Below, in pieces: positions 19,762-29,861 of a DNA stretch of 64,000 nt; within the stretch, counting starts at the first letter, position 1; every line of letters begins with the position of its first letter. The stretch lies in contig NZ_JAGTXM010000006.1 in NCBI RefSeq assembly GCF_018252635.1, positions 557,845 through 621,844 of the forward strand. Reading direction: 5' to 3'. Origin of the DNA: Citrobacter amalonaticus. GTDB lineage: Bacteria; Pseudomonadota; Gammaproteobacteria; Enterobacterales; Enterobacteriaceae. Both the position numbers and the translations under genes were made by a program. The notes below the pieces were generated by a model. That model was not told the DNA's origin, made no database searches, and worked only from the letters and a program-made list of their open reading frames with translations.

Positions 19762-21141
19762 ATGGCGGCAAAGCAGTACGCGTTTGTTCTGGCAGGTACC
19801 GGTAGCGGCTGTGGTAAAACCACGGTGACGCTGGGTTTGCTGAACGTGTTGAAACAACGTGGTTTACGCGTTCAGCCCTGCAAAGTCGGCCCTGACTATC
19901 TGGATACCGCGTGGCATACGGCCATCAGCGGTACTGCCTCCCGAAATCTCGACAGCTTCATGCTTCCCGAACCGATTCTTAATGCGTTGTTCTGCGAACA
20001 GATGCAGAACGCGGATATTGCGGTGATCGAAGGGGTGATGGGGCTGTACGACGGCTACGGCACAGATCCAAATTATTGCAGCACCGCTGCGATGGCAAAA
20101 CAGTTGGGCTGTCCGGTGATCCTGCTGGTCGACGGGAAAGCCGTTTCTACCTCTATTGCCGCCACGGTGATGGGCTTTCAGCATTTTGACCCGACGCTGC
20201 ACATTGCCGGCGTTATCGTTAACCGCGTCAACAGCGAGTCCCATTTCCAGTTGCTGAAAACCGCCATCGAGCACTACTGTGCAGTGCCGGTGCTGGGTTA
20301 CGTCCCGCGTGTTGACGGCGTTGCGTTACCCGAACGGCATCTGGGACTGGTGACCGCGCGCGAATCCGTCGTCAATCAACAGTCGTGGCAGGATTTCGCC
20401 GCCCGGCTGGAAAGCACGCTGGATATCGATCGGTTGCTGGCGTTAAGTCACCTTCAGACATTACCGCAAGGCGAGTGGCCAGAGCGTCCCGCGCCTAACG
20501 CCGGGGAAGGACTGACGCTGGCAATGGCTGATGATGAAGCCTTTAATTTTTACTATCCCGATAACGTGGCGTTGCTGGCGCGTACCGGCGTCAACATCGT
20601 GCGTTTCAGTCCGATTCACGATCGCGGATTACCCGATTGTCAGATGGTCTGGCTGGGCGGCGGTTATCCGGAACTGCATGCGGCCGCGCTGGCGGCCAAT
20701 ACCACGATGCTGACAAGCCTGCGCGAGGCGCACCAGCGCGGCGTCGCCATTTATGCCGAGTGCGGCGGATTAATGTACCTCGGCAGCCTGCTGGAAGATG
20801 CCGACGGCGTCGAGCATCACATGGCCGATATCCTTCCCGGTCGCAGCAAAATGGGTAAACGGCTGACCCGCTTCGGTTATTGCGAAGCACAGGCTCTGCA
20901 ACCTACGCTGCTGGCCGCTGAAGGTGACGTGCTGCGCGGTCATGAATTCCATTACTCCGATTTTTCCCCTGATACGCCCGCCGTGCTGGCATGCCGCAAA
21001 GTCCGTGACGGTCAGACGGTGCAGGCATGGTCCGGTGGCTGGCGCGCTGGCAACACCTTTGCCAGCTACCTGCACGTTCACTTTGCACAGCGTCCGTTAA
21101 TGCTTAATCACTGGCTGAATGCCGCGCGGGAGGTGTTATGA
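19762..21141 (+). CDS. cbiA: CbiA, cobyrinate a,c-diamide synthase
   Basis: CbiA amidates the a and c side chains of cobyrinate using glutamine and ATP. The 459-residue product has an N-terminal P-loop domain (LAGTGSGCGKTTVTLGL, about 10-26) and a C-terminal class I glutamine amidotransferase-like domain with the nucleophile Cys in AIYAECGGLMYLGS. The open frame extends upstream to 19705 through the end of the ERIC, but the ATG at 19762 gives the family start MAAKQYAFVLAG and lies just after the ribosome-binding hairpin. It is the first gene of the 20-gene operon. Confidence 0.97.
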   Translation: MAAKQYAFVLAGTGSGCGKTTVTLGLLNVLKQRGLRVQPCKVGPDYLDTAWHTAISGTASRNLDSFMLPEPILNALFCEQMQNADIAVIEGVMGLYDGYGTDPNYCSTAAMAKQLGCPVILLVDGKAVSTSIAATVMGFQHFDPTLHIAGVIVNRVNSESHFQLLKTAIEHYCAVPVLGYVPRVDGVALPERHLGLVTARESVVNQQSWQDFAARLESTLDIDRLLALSHLQTLPQGEWPERPAPNAGEGLTLAMADDEAFNFYYPDNVALLARTGVNIVRFSPIHDRGLPDCQMVWLGGGYPELHAAALAANTTMLTSLREAHQRGVAIYAECGGLMYLGSLLEDADGVEHHMADILPGRSKMGKRLTRFGYCEAQALQPTLLAAEGDVLRGHEFHYSDFSPDTPAVLACRKVRDGQTVQAWSGGWRAGNTFASYLHVHFAQRPLMLNHWLNAAREVL

Positions 21142-22097
21142 CGCTGCTGGCATGGTGCGTGGCCTGGCTTCTCGACGTCGTGATTGGCGATCCGCCAGAC
21201 TGGCCGCATCCGGTTCGCTGGATAGGCAATTTGATCAATACCGTGCAGCGGATTATCCGCCGCTACTGCCACAGCGACCGGGCGTTACGCGTCGGTGGTG
21301 GAGTGATGTGGCTGGTAGTTGTGGGCTTGACGTGGGCGGCGGCCTGGGGCGTGTTACACCTGGCGACGCGGATCCATCCGTGGCTCGGTTGGATCGTTGA
21401 AGTCTGGATGATTTTCACCGTGCTGGCGGGGCGCTGTCTGGCAACGGCGGCGCAAGAGGTTGAACGTCCGCTACGCGAAGGTAACCTTGCGCAAAGCCGT
21501 GAAAAGCTCTCGTGGATTGTGGGTCGCGACACATCGCAACTTCAGCCGGAACAGATCAACCGGGCGGTGGTGGAAACCGTGGCGGAGAATACGGTTGACG
21601 GCATTATCGCGCCGCTGTTCTTCCTTTTAATCGGCGGTGCGCCGCTGGCGATGGCCTACAAAGCGGTGAACACCCTGGATTCCATGGTGGGTTATAAACA
21701 CGAAAAATACCGGGCGATTGGCATGGTCAGCGCGCGCCTGGACGACGTCGCGAACTACCTTCCTGCTCGGCTGAGCTGGCTGCTGCTGAGTGCGGCAGCG
21801 GTGCTGTGTCGCCTTAACGGCTCCCGGGCGCTCTGCGTGGGATGGCGGGATCGCTATAACCACAGCAGCCCAAACTGCGCCTGGGCGGAGGCTTCCGTTG
21901 CCGGTGCGCTGGGCATTCGCCTGGGTGGCCCGAACGATTACTTTGGCGAGCGCGTTGAAAAGCCGTGGATCGGCGACGCGCAGCGCACGATTTCCGTAGA
22001 CGACATTTCCCAAACGATTCGACTGATGTGGGTTGCCTCAACGCTGGCTCTGGCGCTGTTCCTCGTGACGCGCTGGCTGGTGGTGGGCGTGGCCTGA
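21138..22097 (+). CDS. cbiB: CbiB, adenosylcobinamide-phosphate synthase
   Basis: CbiB is an inner-membrane enzyme that attaches aminopropanol phosphate to adenosylcobyric acid. The 319-residue product has about four or five hydrophobic segments and the family motifs DVVIGDPPDWPHPVRWIG at the N-terminus, ETVAENTVDGIIAPLFF and LDSMVGYKHEKYRAIGMVSAR. It overlaps the cbiA stop by 4 bp (ATGA), so it is translationally coupled. It uses the product of the PduX/CobD threonine branch. Confidence 0.96.
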   Translation: MTLLAWCVAWLLDVVIGDPPDWPHPVRWIGNLINTVQRIIRRYCHSDRALRVGGGVMWLVVVGLTWAAAWGVLHLATRIHPWLGWIVEVWMIFTVLAGRCLATAAQEVERPLREGNLAQSREKLSWIVGRDTSQLQPEQINRAVVETVAENTVDGIIAPLFFLLIGGAPLAMAYKAVNTLDSMVGYKHEKYRAIGMVSARLDDVANYLPARLSWLLLSAAAVLCRLNGSRALCVGWRDRYNHSSPNCAWAEASVAGALGIRLGGPNDYFGERVEKPWIGDAQRTISVDDISQTIRLMWVASTLALALFLVTRWLVVGVA

Positions 22098-22109
22098 GGA
22101 TAAATGACA

Positions 22110-22742
22110 ATGCAATACATCCAGCAACCCCAGGCGATTGAAGCCAAAAGTTTTGACATCATTGGCGAGATCATCCATGAAACGCGCCCGGAGTACCAGT
22201 TTGCCAGTCCGCTACATGAAGCGATCATCAAACGGGTGATTCATACCACCGCTGACTTCGACTGGCTGGATATTCTCTGGTTTTCGAATGATGCGCTGGA
22301 ACGACTTTGCGCGGCGCTGAGCCGCCCGACGGTTATCTATACCGACACCACCATGGCGCTTTCGGGAATCAACAAAACCCTGCTGGCGAAGACGGGGGGA
22401 GAGTGCCGCTGTTATATCAGCGATCCGCGCGTGGTAGCGCAAGCGAAAGCGCAGGGCATCACCCGTTCAATGGCAGCCGTTGATATCGCTGTAACGGAAG
22501 CGTGTGAAAAAGTGTTTGTTTTTGGCAACGCGCCCACCGCGCTGTTTCGCCTGCTGGAAAAAAATGTGGCGGTGAGCGGTGTGGTCGGCGTCCCGGTGGG
22601 GTTTGTCGGCGCGGCAGAATCCAAAGAGGCGCTAACGCAGACGTCGTTGCCTGCCATCGCCGCCCTCGGACGCAAAGGGGGCAGTAACGTTGCGGCGGCG
22701 ATCGTTAACGCCATCCTGTATCACATGCAGGGGGCACGATGA
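22110..22742 (+). CDS. cbiC: CbiC, precorrin-8/cobalt-precorrin-8 methylmutase
   Basis: CbiC moves the methyl group from C-11 to C-12 to give cobyrinate. The product starts [21 protein letters not shown]. An alternative ATG lies two codons upstream at 22104. I chose 22110 because the family start and the spacing from GAGGA fit better. The conserved catalytic histidine region [21 protein letters not shown] and the [11 protein letters not shown] motif are present. It is about 210 residues, the usual length. Confidence 0.95.
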   Translation: MQYIQQPQAIEAKSFDIIGEIIHETRPEYQFASPLHEAIIKRVIHTTADFDWLDILWFSNDALERLCAALSRPTVIYTDTTMALSGINKTLLAKTGGECRCYISDPRVVAQAKAQGITRSMAAVDIAVTEACEKVFVFGNAPTALFRLLEKNVAVSGVVGVPVGFVGAAESKEALTQTSLPAIAALGRKGGSNVAAAIVNAILYHMQGAR

Positions 22743-23878
22743 GCGATCAGACATTCGATGCGCCCGTCTGGCATAACGGCAAAGCGCTGCGCAAAGGGTA
22801 TACCACCGGGTCATGCGCCACTGCGGCGGCAAAAGTCGCCGCGCTGATGGTCTTGCGCCAACATTTGATCCACCAGGTATCGATTGTTACACCGTCTGGC
22901 GTCACGCTGTGTCTGAACGTGGAATCCCCGCACATTGAAGGACAACAAGCCATTGCCGCCATCCGCAAAGACGGTGGCGATGATGTCGACGCCACCCACG
23001 GGATGCTGATCTTCGCCCGCGTTACGCTGAACGACAGCGGTGAAATCGTCCTGCTTGGCGGTGAAGGCGTCGGAACCGTCACGCGTAAGGGAATTGGCCT
23101 GCCTGTCGGCAGTGCGGCGATTAATCGTACCCCGCGTCAAACCATTGAATCCGCCGTGCGTGAGGCGATAGGCCCGGCGCGTGGGGCGGTAATCGAAATT
23201 TTTGCCCCGGAAGGCGAAGCGCGGGCGCAAAAAACCTACAACTCACGTCTCGGTATTCTTGGCGGCATTTCTATTATTGGCACCACCGGCATCGTGACCC
23301 CCATGTCCGAAGAGAGCTGGAAGCGGTCGTTATCGCTGGAGCTGGAAATCAAACGTGCCGCCGGGTTGGAGCGGGTGGTGCTGGTTCCCGGAAACCACGG
23401 TGAGCGTTTTGTTCGCGAACAGATGGGCATCGACACCAACGTGGTGGTCACCATGAGCAACTTTGTTGGCTACATGATTGAAGAGGCGGTGCGGCTGGGA
23501 TTTCGCCAGGTCGTGCTCGTCGGCCACCCTGGAAAGCTGATCAAAATTGCCGCCGGGATTTTCCACACCCACAGCCACATAGCCGATGCGCGGATGGAAA
23601 CGCTGGTGGCGCATCTGGCGCTGCTCGGTGCGCCGCTGGAGTTGCTGACGCTGGTGAGTGATTGCGACACCACTGAAGCGGCAATGGAGCATATCGATGC
23701 GTACGGCTATCAGCACATCTACAGCCACCTTGCCGAACGCATCTGTCAGCGCGTGATGCAGAGGCTGCGCTTTACCAAAACGCCACCGACGTGTGACGCG
23801 ATCATGTTCTCGTTTGATAACCAGGTGCTGGGCAGCAACCGCCCTGTCGAGGCCATCGCCCGGGAGATGCAATGCTGA
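22739..23878 (+). CDS. cbiD: CbiD, cobalt-precorrin-5B C1-methyltransferase
   Basis: CbiD methylates C-1 in the anaerobic pathway and is required for the ring-contraction stage. The 379-residue product carries the family motif [21 protein letters not shown] near the N-terminus and [22 protein letters not shown] centrally. SAM binding is expected from the family, although it does not have the classic tetrapyrrole methylase fold. It overlaps cbiC by 4 bp and cbiE by 7 bp. Confidence 0.96.
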   Translation: MSDQTFDAPVWHNGKALRKGYTTGSCATAAAKVAALMVLRQHLIHQVSIVTPSGVTLCLNVESPHIEGQQAIAAIRKDGGDDVDATHGMLIFARVTLNDSGEIVLLGGEGVGTVTRKGIGLPVGSAAINRTPRQTIESAVREAIGPARGAVIEIFAPEGEARAQKTYNSRLGILGGISIIGTTGIVTPMSEESWKRSLSLELEIKRAAGLERVVLVPGNHGERFVREQMGIDTNVVVTMSNFVGYMIEEAVRLGFRQVVLVGHPGKLIKIAAGIFHTHSHIADARMETLVAHLALLGAPLELLTLVSDCDTTEAAMEHIDAYGYQHIYSHLAERICQRVMQRLRFTKTPPTCDAIMFSFDNQVLGSNRPVEAIAREMQC

Positions 23879-24477
23879 CGGTCGTAGGGATGGGGCCAGC
23901 CGGTCTGTTTCTAATGACGCCGGCGGCGCGCGCGGCGGTTGAAGAGGCCGATGTGCTGGTCGGCGGTAAGCGCCATTTGCAGCAGTTTCCGGACTTTCGC
24001 GGCGAGCAGTTTGCGCTGGGCGCCAACATTCCCGAACTGCTGGCGTGGATTGAGGCGCATCAGGATCAGCGGGTGGTGGTTCTGGCCTCCGGCGACCCGC
24101 TGTTTTACGGCATCGGTACGCGGATGGTGGCGCATTTTGGTGCTGCGCAGGTACGCATCATTCCTGGCATCAGCGCGGTGCAATATTTGTGCGCGCAGTC
24201 GGGAATCGACATGAATGACATGTGGCTGACCAGTAGCCACGGGCGCAGCGTCTGTTTCGATACGCTGGCGCAGCATCACAAAGTGGCAATGGTCACCGAC
24301 GCTCAGTGTGGGCCGCGTGAAATTGCCGCCCAACTGGTTGCACGAGGAAAGGGCGATCGCTGGATGGTGATTGGCGAAAACCTGGCAATGGAAAACGAAC
24401 GGATCCACTGGCTGCGCGTCAGCGAGGTCCATGCCGAATACGAAATGAATGCAGTGGTGATCCTTGATGAAAGATGA
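23872..24477 (+). CDS. cbiE: CbiE, cobalt-precorrin-7 C5-methyltransferase
   Basis: CbiE is a tetrapyrrole (class III) methyltransferase that methylates C-5. The 201-residue product begins with the SAM-pocket motif [17 protein letters not shown] and has a central [12 protein letters not shown] and the [14 protein letters not shown] motif. In aerobic organisms this domain is fused to CbiT as CobL. Here the two are separate, adjacent and overlapping by 11 bp, which agrees with a functional pair. Confidence 0.96.
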   Translation: MLTVVGMGPAGLFLMTPAARAAVEEADVLVGGKRHLQQFPDFRGEQFALGANIPELLAWIEAHQDQRVVVLASGDPLFYGIGTRMVAHFGAAQVRIIPGISAVQYLCAQSGIDMNDMWLTSSHGRSVCFDTLAQHHKVAMVTDAQCGPREIAAQLVARGKGDRWMVIGENLAMENERIHWLRVSEVHAEYEMNAVVILDER

Positions 24478-25036
24478 GCTTTTCCTGCGTGGTGAGAAAG
24501 TACCGATGACCAAAGAAGCGGTACGTGCGCTCGCTCTCGCAAAACTTGAACTGCACCGGGCCAGTCACCTGATTGATATCGGGGCGGGAACCGGCAGTGT
24601 GTCCATCGAAGCCGCGCTGCAGTTTCCGTCGCTGCACATTACGGCTATCGAGCGCAATCCGGCGGCGCTGCGTTTGCTGGACGAAAACCGTCAGCATTTC
24701 GCCTGCGCGAATATCGATATTCTGCCAGGCGTTGCGCCGATGATGATGACCGAGAAAGCCGATGCCGTCTTTATGGGCGGTAGTGGAGGGCATCTCACAG
24801 AACTGATCGACTGGTCTATGCGCCAGCTGCACGTTGGCGGGCGTCTGGTGATGACCTTCATCCTGCAGGAAAACCTCAACACCGCGCTGGCTCATTTGCA
24901 ACAGATCGGTGTGCAGGAGGTGGACTGCCTGCAAATGCAGATTTCGTCACTGACCACGCTGGGTGCGGGTCACTATTTCAAACCGAATAATCCCGTTTTT
25001 GTCATCGCCTGTCAGAAGGAAGAACGCCATGTCTGA
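24467..25036 (+). CDS. cbiT: CbiT, cobalt-precorrin-6B C15-methyltransferase (decarboxylating)
   Basis: CbiT methylates C-15 and removes the C-12 acetate carboxyl group. The 189-residue product has a Rossmann-type SAM fold with motif [15 protein letters not shown] (about 39-52) and [14 protein letters not shown]. The start chosen is the ATG at 24467 ([17 protein letters not shown]). A TTG one codon upstream is less likely. It overlaps cbiE by 11 bp and cbiF by 8 bp. Confidence 0.95.
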   Translation: MKDELFLRGEKVPMTKEAVRALALAKLELHRASHLIDIGAGTGSVSIEAALQFPSLHITAIERNPAALRLLDENRQHFACANIDILPGVAPMMMTEKADAVFMGGSGGHLTELIDWSMRQLHVGGRLVMTFILQENLNTALAHLQQIGVQEVDCLQMQISSLTTLGAGHYFKPNNPVFVIACQKEERHV

Positions 25037-25802
25037 GACATTTGATCCCCGTTGTGTGTGGTTTGTCGGCGCAGGTCCTGGGGACCGGGAGCTGATTACC
25101 CTCAAGGGTTACCGGCTGTTGCAACAGGCGCAGGTGGTGATTTACGCCGGATCGCTTATCAACACCGAACTGCTGGAGTATTGCCCGGCGGGCGCGGAGT
25201 GCCACGACAGCGCAGAGCTGCACCTTGAGCAAATCCTCAACCTGATGGAAGAGGGCGTGAAGGCCGGAAAAACGGTGGTGCGCTTGCAAACCGGCGACGT
25301 ATCGCTGTATGGCTCGGTACGCGAACAGGGTGAAGAGCTGACCAAACGCGGGATCCCCTGGCAAGTGGTGCCGGGCGTCAGCGCTTTCCTCGGCGCGGCG
25401 GCGGAGCTGGGCGTTGAATACACCGTGCCGGAAGTCTCGCAAAGCCTGATTATCACACGCCTCGAAGGCCGCACGCCAGTGCCGGAACGCGAACAACTGG
25501 AATCGTTCGCCAGCCACCAGACCTCAATGGCGATTTATCTCTCCGTCCAGCGTATCAACCGGGTTGCGGAACGGTTGATTGAGGGCGGTTACCCGGCGAC
25601 CACGCCGGTGGCCGTGATCTACAAAGCGACCTGGCCGGAGAGTCAGACCGTGCGCGGCACGCTGGCGGACATCGCCGATAAAGTGCGCGACGCCGGGATC
25701 CGCAAAACGGCGCTCATCCTGGTCGGGAATTTCCTCGGAGATGAGTATCACTACTCCAGACTCTATGCCGCGGACTTTAGCCATGAATACCGTAAAGCCT
25801 GA
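25029..25802 (+). CDS. cbiF: CbiF, cobalt-precorrin-4 C11-methyltransferase
   Basis: CbiF methylates C-11 of cobalt-precorrin-4. The 257-residue product has the class III methyltransferase N-terminus [21 protein letters not shown], the YAGSLIN motif, [12 protein letters not shown] and [13 protein letters not shown]. The frame is open upstream to 24963, but the ATG at 25029 follows a GGAAGAA ribosome-binding sequence and gives the family length. Its 3' end overlaps cbiG by 20 bp. Confidence 0.97.
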   Translation: MSETFDPRCVWFVGAGPGDRELITLKGYRLLQQAQVVIYAGSLINTELLEYCPAGAECHDSAELHLEQILNLMEEGVKAGKTVVRLQTGDVSLYGSVREQGEELTKRGIPWQVVPGVSAFLGAAAELGVEYTVPEVSQSLIITRLEGRTPVPEREQLESFASHQTSMAIYLSVQRINRVAERLIEGGYPATTPVAVIYKATWPESQTVRGTLADIADKVRDAGIRKTALILVGNFLGDEYHYSRLYAADFSHEYRKA

Positions 25803-26838
25803 ATCAATCGCGCTGTTTTGCCTGACGCCCGGCGGTGTAACGCTGGCTAAACGGCTGGCCGCGATGTTACCGCTGACCTGTTTCACCAGTGAAAAGCTGC
25901 TGGAGGACGGTTTTTTACCGTTCGACGGCGGGTTCGCCCACACCGCGCGCGACGCGTTTTCGAACTATTCCGCGCTGATTTTCATCGGGGCGACCGGTAT
26001 CGCGGTGCGCGTGTTGGCTCCGCTGGTGAATGACAAATTCAGCGATCCGGCGGTGGTGGTGATCGACGAGCGCGGCCAGCATGTGATCAGCCTGCTTTCC
26101 GGCCATGCGGGCGGTGCGAACGCGTTGACCCGTTATCTCGCCGGCATGCTGGGCGCCGATCCGGTGATTACCACGGCCACCGACGTCAACGAGATGGCGG
26201 CGCTGGACACGCTCGCGTTTCAGCTCAACGCCCGCATGACCGACTTTCGCGCAGCGGTAAAAGTGGTGAATCAGATGCTGGTGAGCAACCAGCGCGTGGG
26301 ACTGTGGTGGGATGAAGAACTGGATGAGGACGTCCGCCACTGCGATCGCCGCGGGTTCATTACCGTTACCGATCTTCAGCAACTGCCTGAACTGGATGCG
26401 CTGGTGTGCGTCACGCTGCGTAACGAATTGCCAGATATTCCGGTTCAGCACTGGAAACTGGTGCCACAGCGGGTGGTCGCTGGCATTGGCTGTCGTCGCG
26501 ATACGCCGTTCCCACTACTGGCAGCGCTGCTGGCGCGTCAGCTTGAAGCGCAGCGCTTTGATCCACTGGCGCTGAAAGCCATCGGCAGCGTGTCGCTCAA
26601 GAAAGACGAAGAGGGGCTGATCCAGCTTGCCTCCTGCTGGCGCGTGCCGTTTGAAACCTTTACCGCTGACGCGCTGCGTGAGCATGAACATCACTTTCCA
26701 GCTTCGCCGTTTGTTCGCCAGACGGTCGGCGTCGGAAGCGTCTCGGGTCCGGCAGCGTGGCTGCTGAGTCATGGGCAATTGACCGGCGAAACCCTGCGTG
26801 AGCAGGGCGTCACTATTACTTTGGGAGTTTCACACTGA
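25783..26838 (+). CDS. cbiG: CbiG, cobalt-precorrin-5A hydrolase
   Basis: CbiG opens the ring-A delta-lactone and releases the two-carbon fragment as acetaldehyde, the anaerobic counterpart of the aerobic ring-contraction step. The 351-residue product starts [18 protein letters not shown]. Conserved segments include [43 protein letters not shown] and the C-terminal [11 protein letters not shown]. The start lies inside cbiF (20-bp overlap). An in-frame ATG at 25741 is rejected because it would extend the protein into non-family sequence. Confidence 0.95.
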   Translation: MNTVKPESIALFCLTPGGVTLAKRLAAMLPLTCFTSEKLLEDGFLPFDGGFAHTARDAFSNYSALIFIGATGIAVRVLAPLVNDKFSDPAVVVIDERGQHVISLLSGHAGGANALTRYLAGMLGADPVITTATDVNEMAALDTLAFQLNARMTDFRAAVKVVNQMLVSNQRVGLWWDEELDEDVRHCDRRGFITVTDLQQLPELDALVCVTLRNELPDIPVQHWKLVPQRVVAGIGCRRDTPFPLLAALLARQLEAQRFDPLALKAIGSVSLKKDEEGLIQLASCWRVPFETFTADALREHEHHFPASPFVRQTVGVGSVSGPAAWLLSHGQLTGETLREQGVTITLGVSH

Positions 26839-27563
26839 TGTTAACCGTAATCGGAATCGGCCCAGGCTCACAGGCCATGATGACCATGGAAGCCGTTGAA
26901 GCGCTGCAGGCGGCAGAGATTATTGTGGGATACAAAACCTACACCCACCTCGTCAAAGCGTTTACCGGCGACAAGCAGGTGATCAAAACCGGCATGTGCA
27001 AAGAGATCGAGCGCTGCCATGCGGCGATTGAACTGGCTCAGGCCGGGCATAACGTGGCGCTTATCAGCAGCGGTGACGCCGGTATTTACGGCATGGCGGG
27101 GCTGGTGTTGGAGCTGGTCAGCAAACAAAAACTGGATGTTGAAGTGCGCCTGATCCCAGGAATGACCGCCAGTATCGCTGCCGCATCGCTGCTCGGCGCG
27201 CCGCTGATGCACGATTTTTGTCATATCAGTTTGAGCGACTTGCTCACGCCGTGGCCGGTTATCGAAAAGCGCATTATCGCCGCCGGGGAAGCGGACTTCG
27301 TGATCTGCTTTTACAACCCGCGCAGTCGGGGTCGTGAGGGACATCTGGCACGCGCATTTGAACTGCTTTCCGCCAGCAAGAGCGGGCAAACGCCGGTAGG
27401 GGTGGTGAAATCGGCCGGGCGTAAAAAGCAAGAGAAATGGCTGACCACGCTGGGTGAAATGGATTTTGAACCGGTGGATATGACCAGTCTGGTGATCGTC
27501 GGTAACAAAGCGACCTATGTGCAGGACGGTCTGATGATCACGCCACGAGGTTATGTGTTGTGA
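26838..27563 (+). CDS. cbiH: CbiH, cobalt-factor III C17-methyltransferase
   Basis: CbiH methylates C-17 and promotes ring contraction of cobalt-factor III. The 241-residue product is a class III methyltransferase: TVIGIGPGSQAMMTMEA at the N-terminus, ISSGDAGIYGMAGL and RLIPGMTASIAAASLLGAPL centrally, and CFYNPRSRGREGH. Its ATG shares the A of the cbiG TGA stop, so translation is coupled. Confidence 0.96.
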   Translation: MLTVIGIGPGSQAMMTMEAVEALQAAEIIVGYKTYTHLVKAFTGDKQVIKTGMCKEIERCHAAIELAQAGHNVALISSGDAGIYGMAGLVLELVSKQKLDVEVRLIPGMTASIAAASLLGAPLMHDFCHISLSDLLTPWPVIEKRIIAAGEADFVICFYNPRSRGREGHLARAFELLSASKSGQTPVGVVKSAGRKKQEKWLTTLGEMDFEPVDMTSLVIVGNKATYVQDGLMITPRGYVL

Positions 27564-28345
27564 GAGTTGGCGAGGTTCTGGTCATGGGCGGCACCAGCGA
27601 TGCCCGCGCGCTGTGCCAGCAACTGGACGCCGCCAACGTGGCATACACCCTGTCGGTGGCGACGCCGACCGGGAAACAACTGGCCGGCGACATCAAGGGC
27701 CACGTGCGCTGCGGACGGCTCGAGCAGGATGAAATGGTGAACTGGCTGAAGGAGAACGGAACGCGATGGGTGATCGACGCTTCGCATCCGTATGCCGAAG
27801 TGGTGAGCCGTAACATTCAGCGCGCCTGCGAACGGGCAGGGGTGCTGCTCAGTCGCTACCAGCGCCCGGAACAGCTTAGTGAACTGACGCATCCGCTGCT
27901 CTTTGCCGTACAGAGCATTGATGAGGCGTGTGACGTTGCGCGACGTTTTGGCGAGCGTGTACTGCTGACCACGGGGAGTAAAGATCTGGCGACATGGCGC
28001 GCGGGTTTACCGGAAAAAACGCTACTCGCCCGTGTATTGCCTGTCCCCGAAGTGATTCAACAATGCGCCGATCTTGGCTTTGGCGTGGGCGAGACGTTCG
28101 CGCTGTGCGGACCGTTCAGCGCTGAGTTCAACGCCGCGTTTTATCGTCAGTGTCAGGCTGATGTCGTGATAACGAAGGCTTCTGGCGCAGAAGGCGGTTA
28201 TCAGGAAAAGGTCCAACCCTGTCTGGATGCAGGCATTCCCTGCATCGTGATTACCCGCCCGGCACCGTTGGTGACGGGAGATGAGTTACTGGAAAGTCAG
28301 GCCGCATTTGCGCAGCGTTTGGCGCGCTGGCTGGCCGCTGCTTAA
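27560..28345 (+). CDS. cbiJ: CbiJ, cobalt-precorrin-6A reductase
   Basis: CbiJ reduces the macrocycle of cobalt-precorrin-6A with a nicotinamide cofactor. The 261-residue product begins at a GTG (27560) that overlaps the cbiH stop as GTGA. The N-terminal dinucleotide-type motif VLVMGGTSDARALC (6-19) follows, with the family WVIDASHPYAEVVSRN and LLTTGSKDLATW motifs. The GTG start is accepted because no ATG lies near it and the motif begins at residue 6. Confidence 0.94.
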   Translation: MRVGEVLVMGGTSDARALCQQLDAANVAYTLSVATPTGKQLAGDIKGHVRCGRLEQDEMVNWLKENGTRWVIDASHPYAEVVSRNIQRACERAGVLLSRYQRPEQLSELTHPLLFAVQSIDEACDVARRFGERVLLTTGSKDLATWRAGLPEKTLLARVLPVPEVIQQCADLGFGVGETFALCGPFSAEFNAAFYRQCQADVVITKASGAEGGYQEKVQPCLDAGIPCIVITRPAPLVTGDELLESQAAFAQRLARWLAAA

Positions 28346-28356
28346 GGAGTCAGAAA

Positions 28357-29151
28357 ATGAAAAAAGCGCTTCTGGTGGTTAGCTTTGGCACCAGCTATCA
28401 CGATACCTGCGAGAAGAACATTGTGGCCTGCGAGCGCGATCTGGCCGCCAGCTGTCCTGACCGCGATCTGTTCCGTGCCTTTACCTCCGGAATGATTATT
28501 CGCAAGCTCAAACAGCGTGATGGTATTGAGATCGATACCCCGCTACAGGCGCTGAAAAAGCTTGCTGAGCAGGGATATCAGGATGTGGCGATTCAGTCGC
28601 TGCACATCATTAACGGCGACGAATACGAAAAGATTGTCCGGGAAGTGCAAACTCTGCGTCCGCTGTTTACCCGCCTGACGCTGGGCGTACCGCTGTTGAG
28701 CAGCCATGACGACTACGCGCAGTTAATGCAGGCCCTGCAACAGCAGATGCCTGTCCCTGCCGACAATGAAAAAGTCGTGTTCATGGGGCATGGCGCCAGT
28801 CATCACGCGTTTGCCGCCTATGCCTGCCTCGATCACATGATGATGGCGCAGGGCTTCCCGGCACGCGTCGGCGCGGTGGAGAGCTATCCGGAAGTCGATA
28901 TCCTGATTGAGAGCCTGAGCAAAGAGGGGGTCAAAGCCGTCCATCTGATGCCGCTGATGCTGGTGGCAGGCGATCACGCCATCAACGATATGGCGTCCGA
29001 CGAAGATGATTCATGGAAAACATTGTTTACCGCGGCGGGGATAACGGCAACGCCGTGGCTGAGCGGTCTTGGCGAAAATCCGGCGGTGCGGGCAATGTTC
29101 GTCGCTCATTTGCAACAGGCGTTGAGCGTGTCGATGGAGGAAGCGGCATGA
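28357..29151 (+). CDS. cbiK: CbiK, anaerobic sirohydrochlorin cobaltochelatase
   Basis: CbiK inserts cobalt into sirohydrochlorin, the first committed step of this early-cobalt pathway. The 264-residue product starts MKKALLVVSFGTSYHDTC, with the metal-binding histidines expected in MGHGASHHAFAAYACL and VKAVHLMPLMLVAGDHA. No ATP-binding motif is present, as expected of a class II chelatase. It overlaps cbiL by 4 bp. Confidence 0.96.
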   Translation: MKKALLVVSFGTSYHDTCEKNIVACERDLAASCPDRDLFRAFTSGMIIRKLKQRDGIEIDTPLQALKKLAEQGYQDVAIQSLHIINGDEYEKIVREVQTLRPLFTRLTLGVPLLSSHDDYAQLMQALQQQMPVPADNEKVVFMGHGASHHAFAAYACLDHMMMAQGFPARVGAVESYPEVDILIESLSKEGVKAVHLMPLMLVAGDHAINDMASDEDDSWKTLFTAAGITATPWLSGLGENPAVRAMFVAHLQQALSVSMEEAA

Positions 29152-29861
29152 GCGGCAAACTGTATGCCCTGAGCACCGGCCCGGGAGCGGCCGATCTGAT
29201 TACCGTTCGCGCCTCACGTATTCTGGGGTCGCTGGATATTCTCTATGCTCCGGCGGGACGTAAGGGCGGCGACAGCCTGGCGCTTTCCATCGTGCGGGAG
29301 TACATCGGCGAAAACACCGACGTGCGCTGCTGTCATTTCCCCATGAGCGCGGACAGCGCGGAAAAAGAGGCGGTCTGGGATGAAGTGGCCGCCGCGCTGG
29401 TTAAAGAAGTGAAAGCGGGTAAACAGGTGGGATTTATTACCCTGGGTGACGCTATGTTGTTCAGCACCTGGGTCTTTTTGCTACAGCGCATCGGGTGTCC
29501 TGACTGGCTGGAAATTGTCCCTGGCGTGACGTCGTTTGCCGCCATTGCCGCACGATCCAAAACGCCGCTGGCGATGGAACAACAGTCGCTGGCGGTGATC
29601 TCCTGTACCGCGCCTGAAGCAGAAATCGCCCAGGCGCTGCGTCAACACGACAGTCTGGTGCTGATGAAGGTCTATGGTCGCTTTGCGCGTATTAAGGCGC
29701 TACTGGATCAGGCCGGATTACTGGGCTGCGCGCTGATGATGTCCGAAGCCACGCTCCCGGGTGAGCAGTGCTGGCGGCATCTCAACGAGGTCAGCGACGA
29801 TCGGCCGTTGCCTTATTTCTCGACCATCCTGGTCAACAAACAGTGGGAGTATGCAGAATGA
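29148..29861 (+). CDS. cbiL: CbiL, cobalt-factor II C20-methyltransferase
   Basis: CbiL methylates C-20 of cobalt-factor II. The 237-residue product starts MSGKLYALSTGPGAADLITVRA and carries the class III methyltransferase motifs ITLGDAMLFSTWVF and EIVPGVTSFAAIAARS. The frame is open upstream to 29013 within cbiK, but the start at 29148 overlaps the cbiK stop as ATGA and gives the family length. It overlaps cbiM by 4 bp. Confidence 0.96.
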   Translation: MSGKLYALSTGPGAADLITVRASRILGSLDILYAPAGRKGGDSLALSIVREYIGENTDVRCCHFPMSADSAEKEAVWDEVAAALVKEVKAGKQVGFITLGDAMLFSTWVFLLQRIGCPDWLEIVPGVTSFAAIAARSKTPLAMEQQSLAVISCTAPEAEIAQALRQHDSLVLMKVYGRFARIKALLDQAGLLGCALMMSEATLPGEQCWRHLNEVSDDRPLPYFSTILVNKQWEYAE

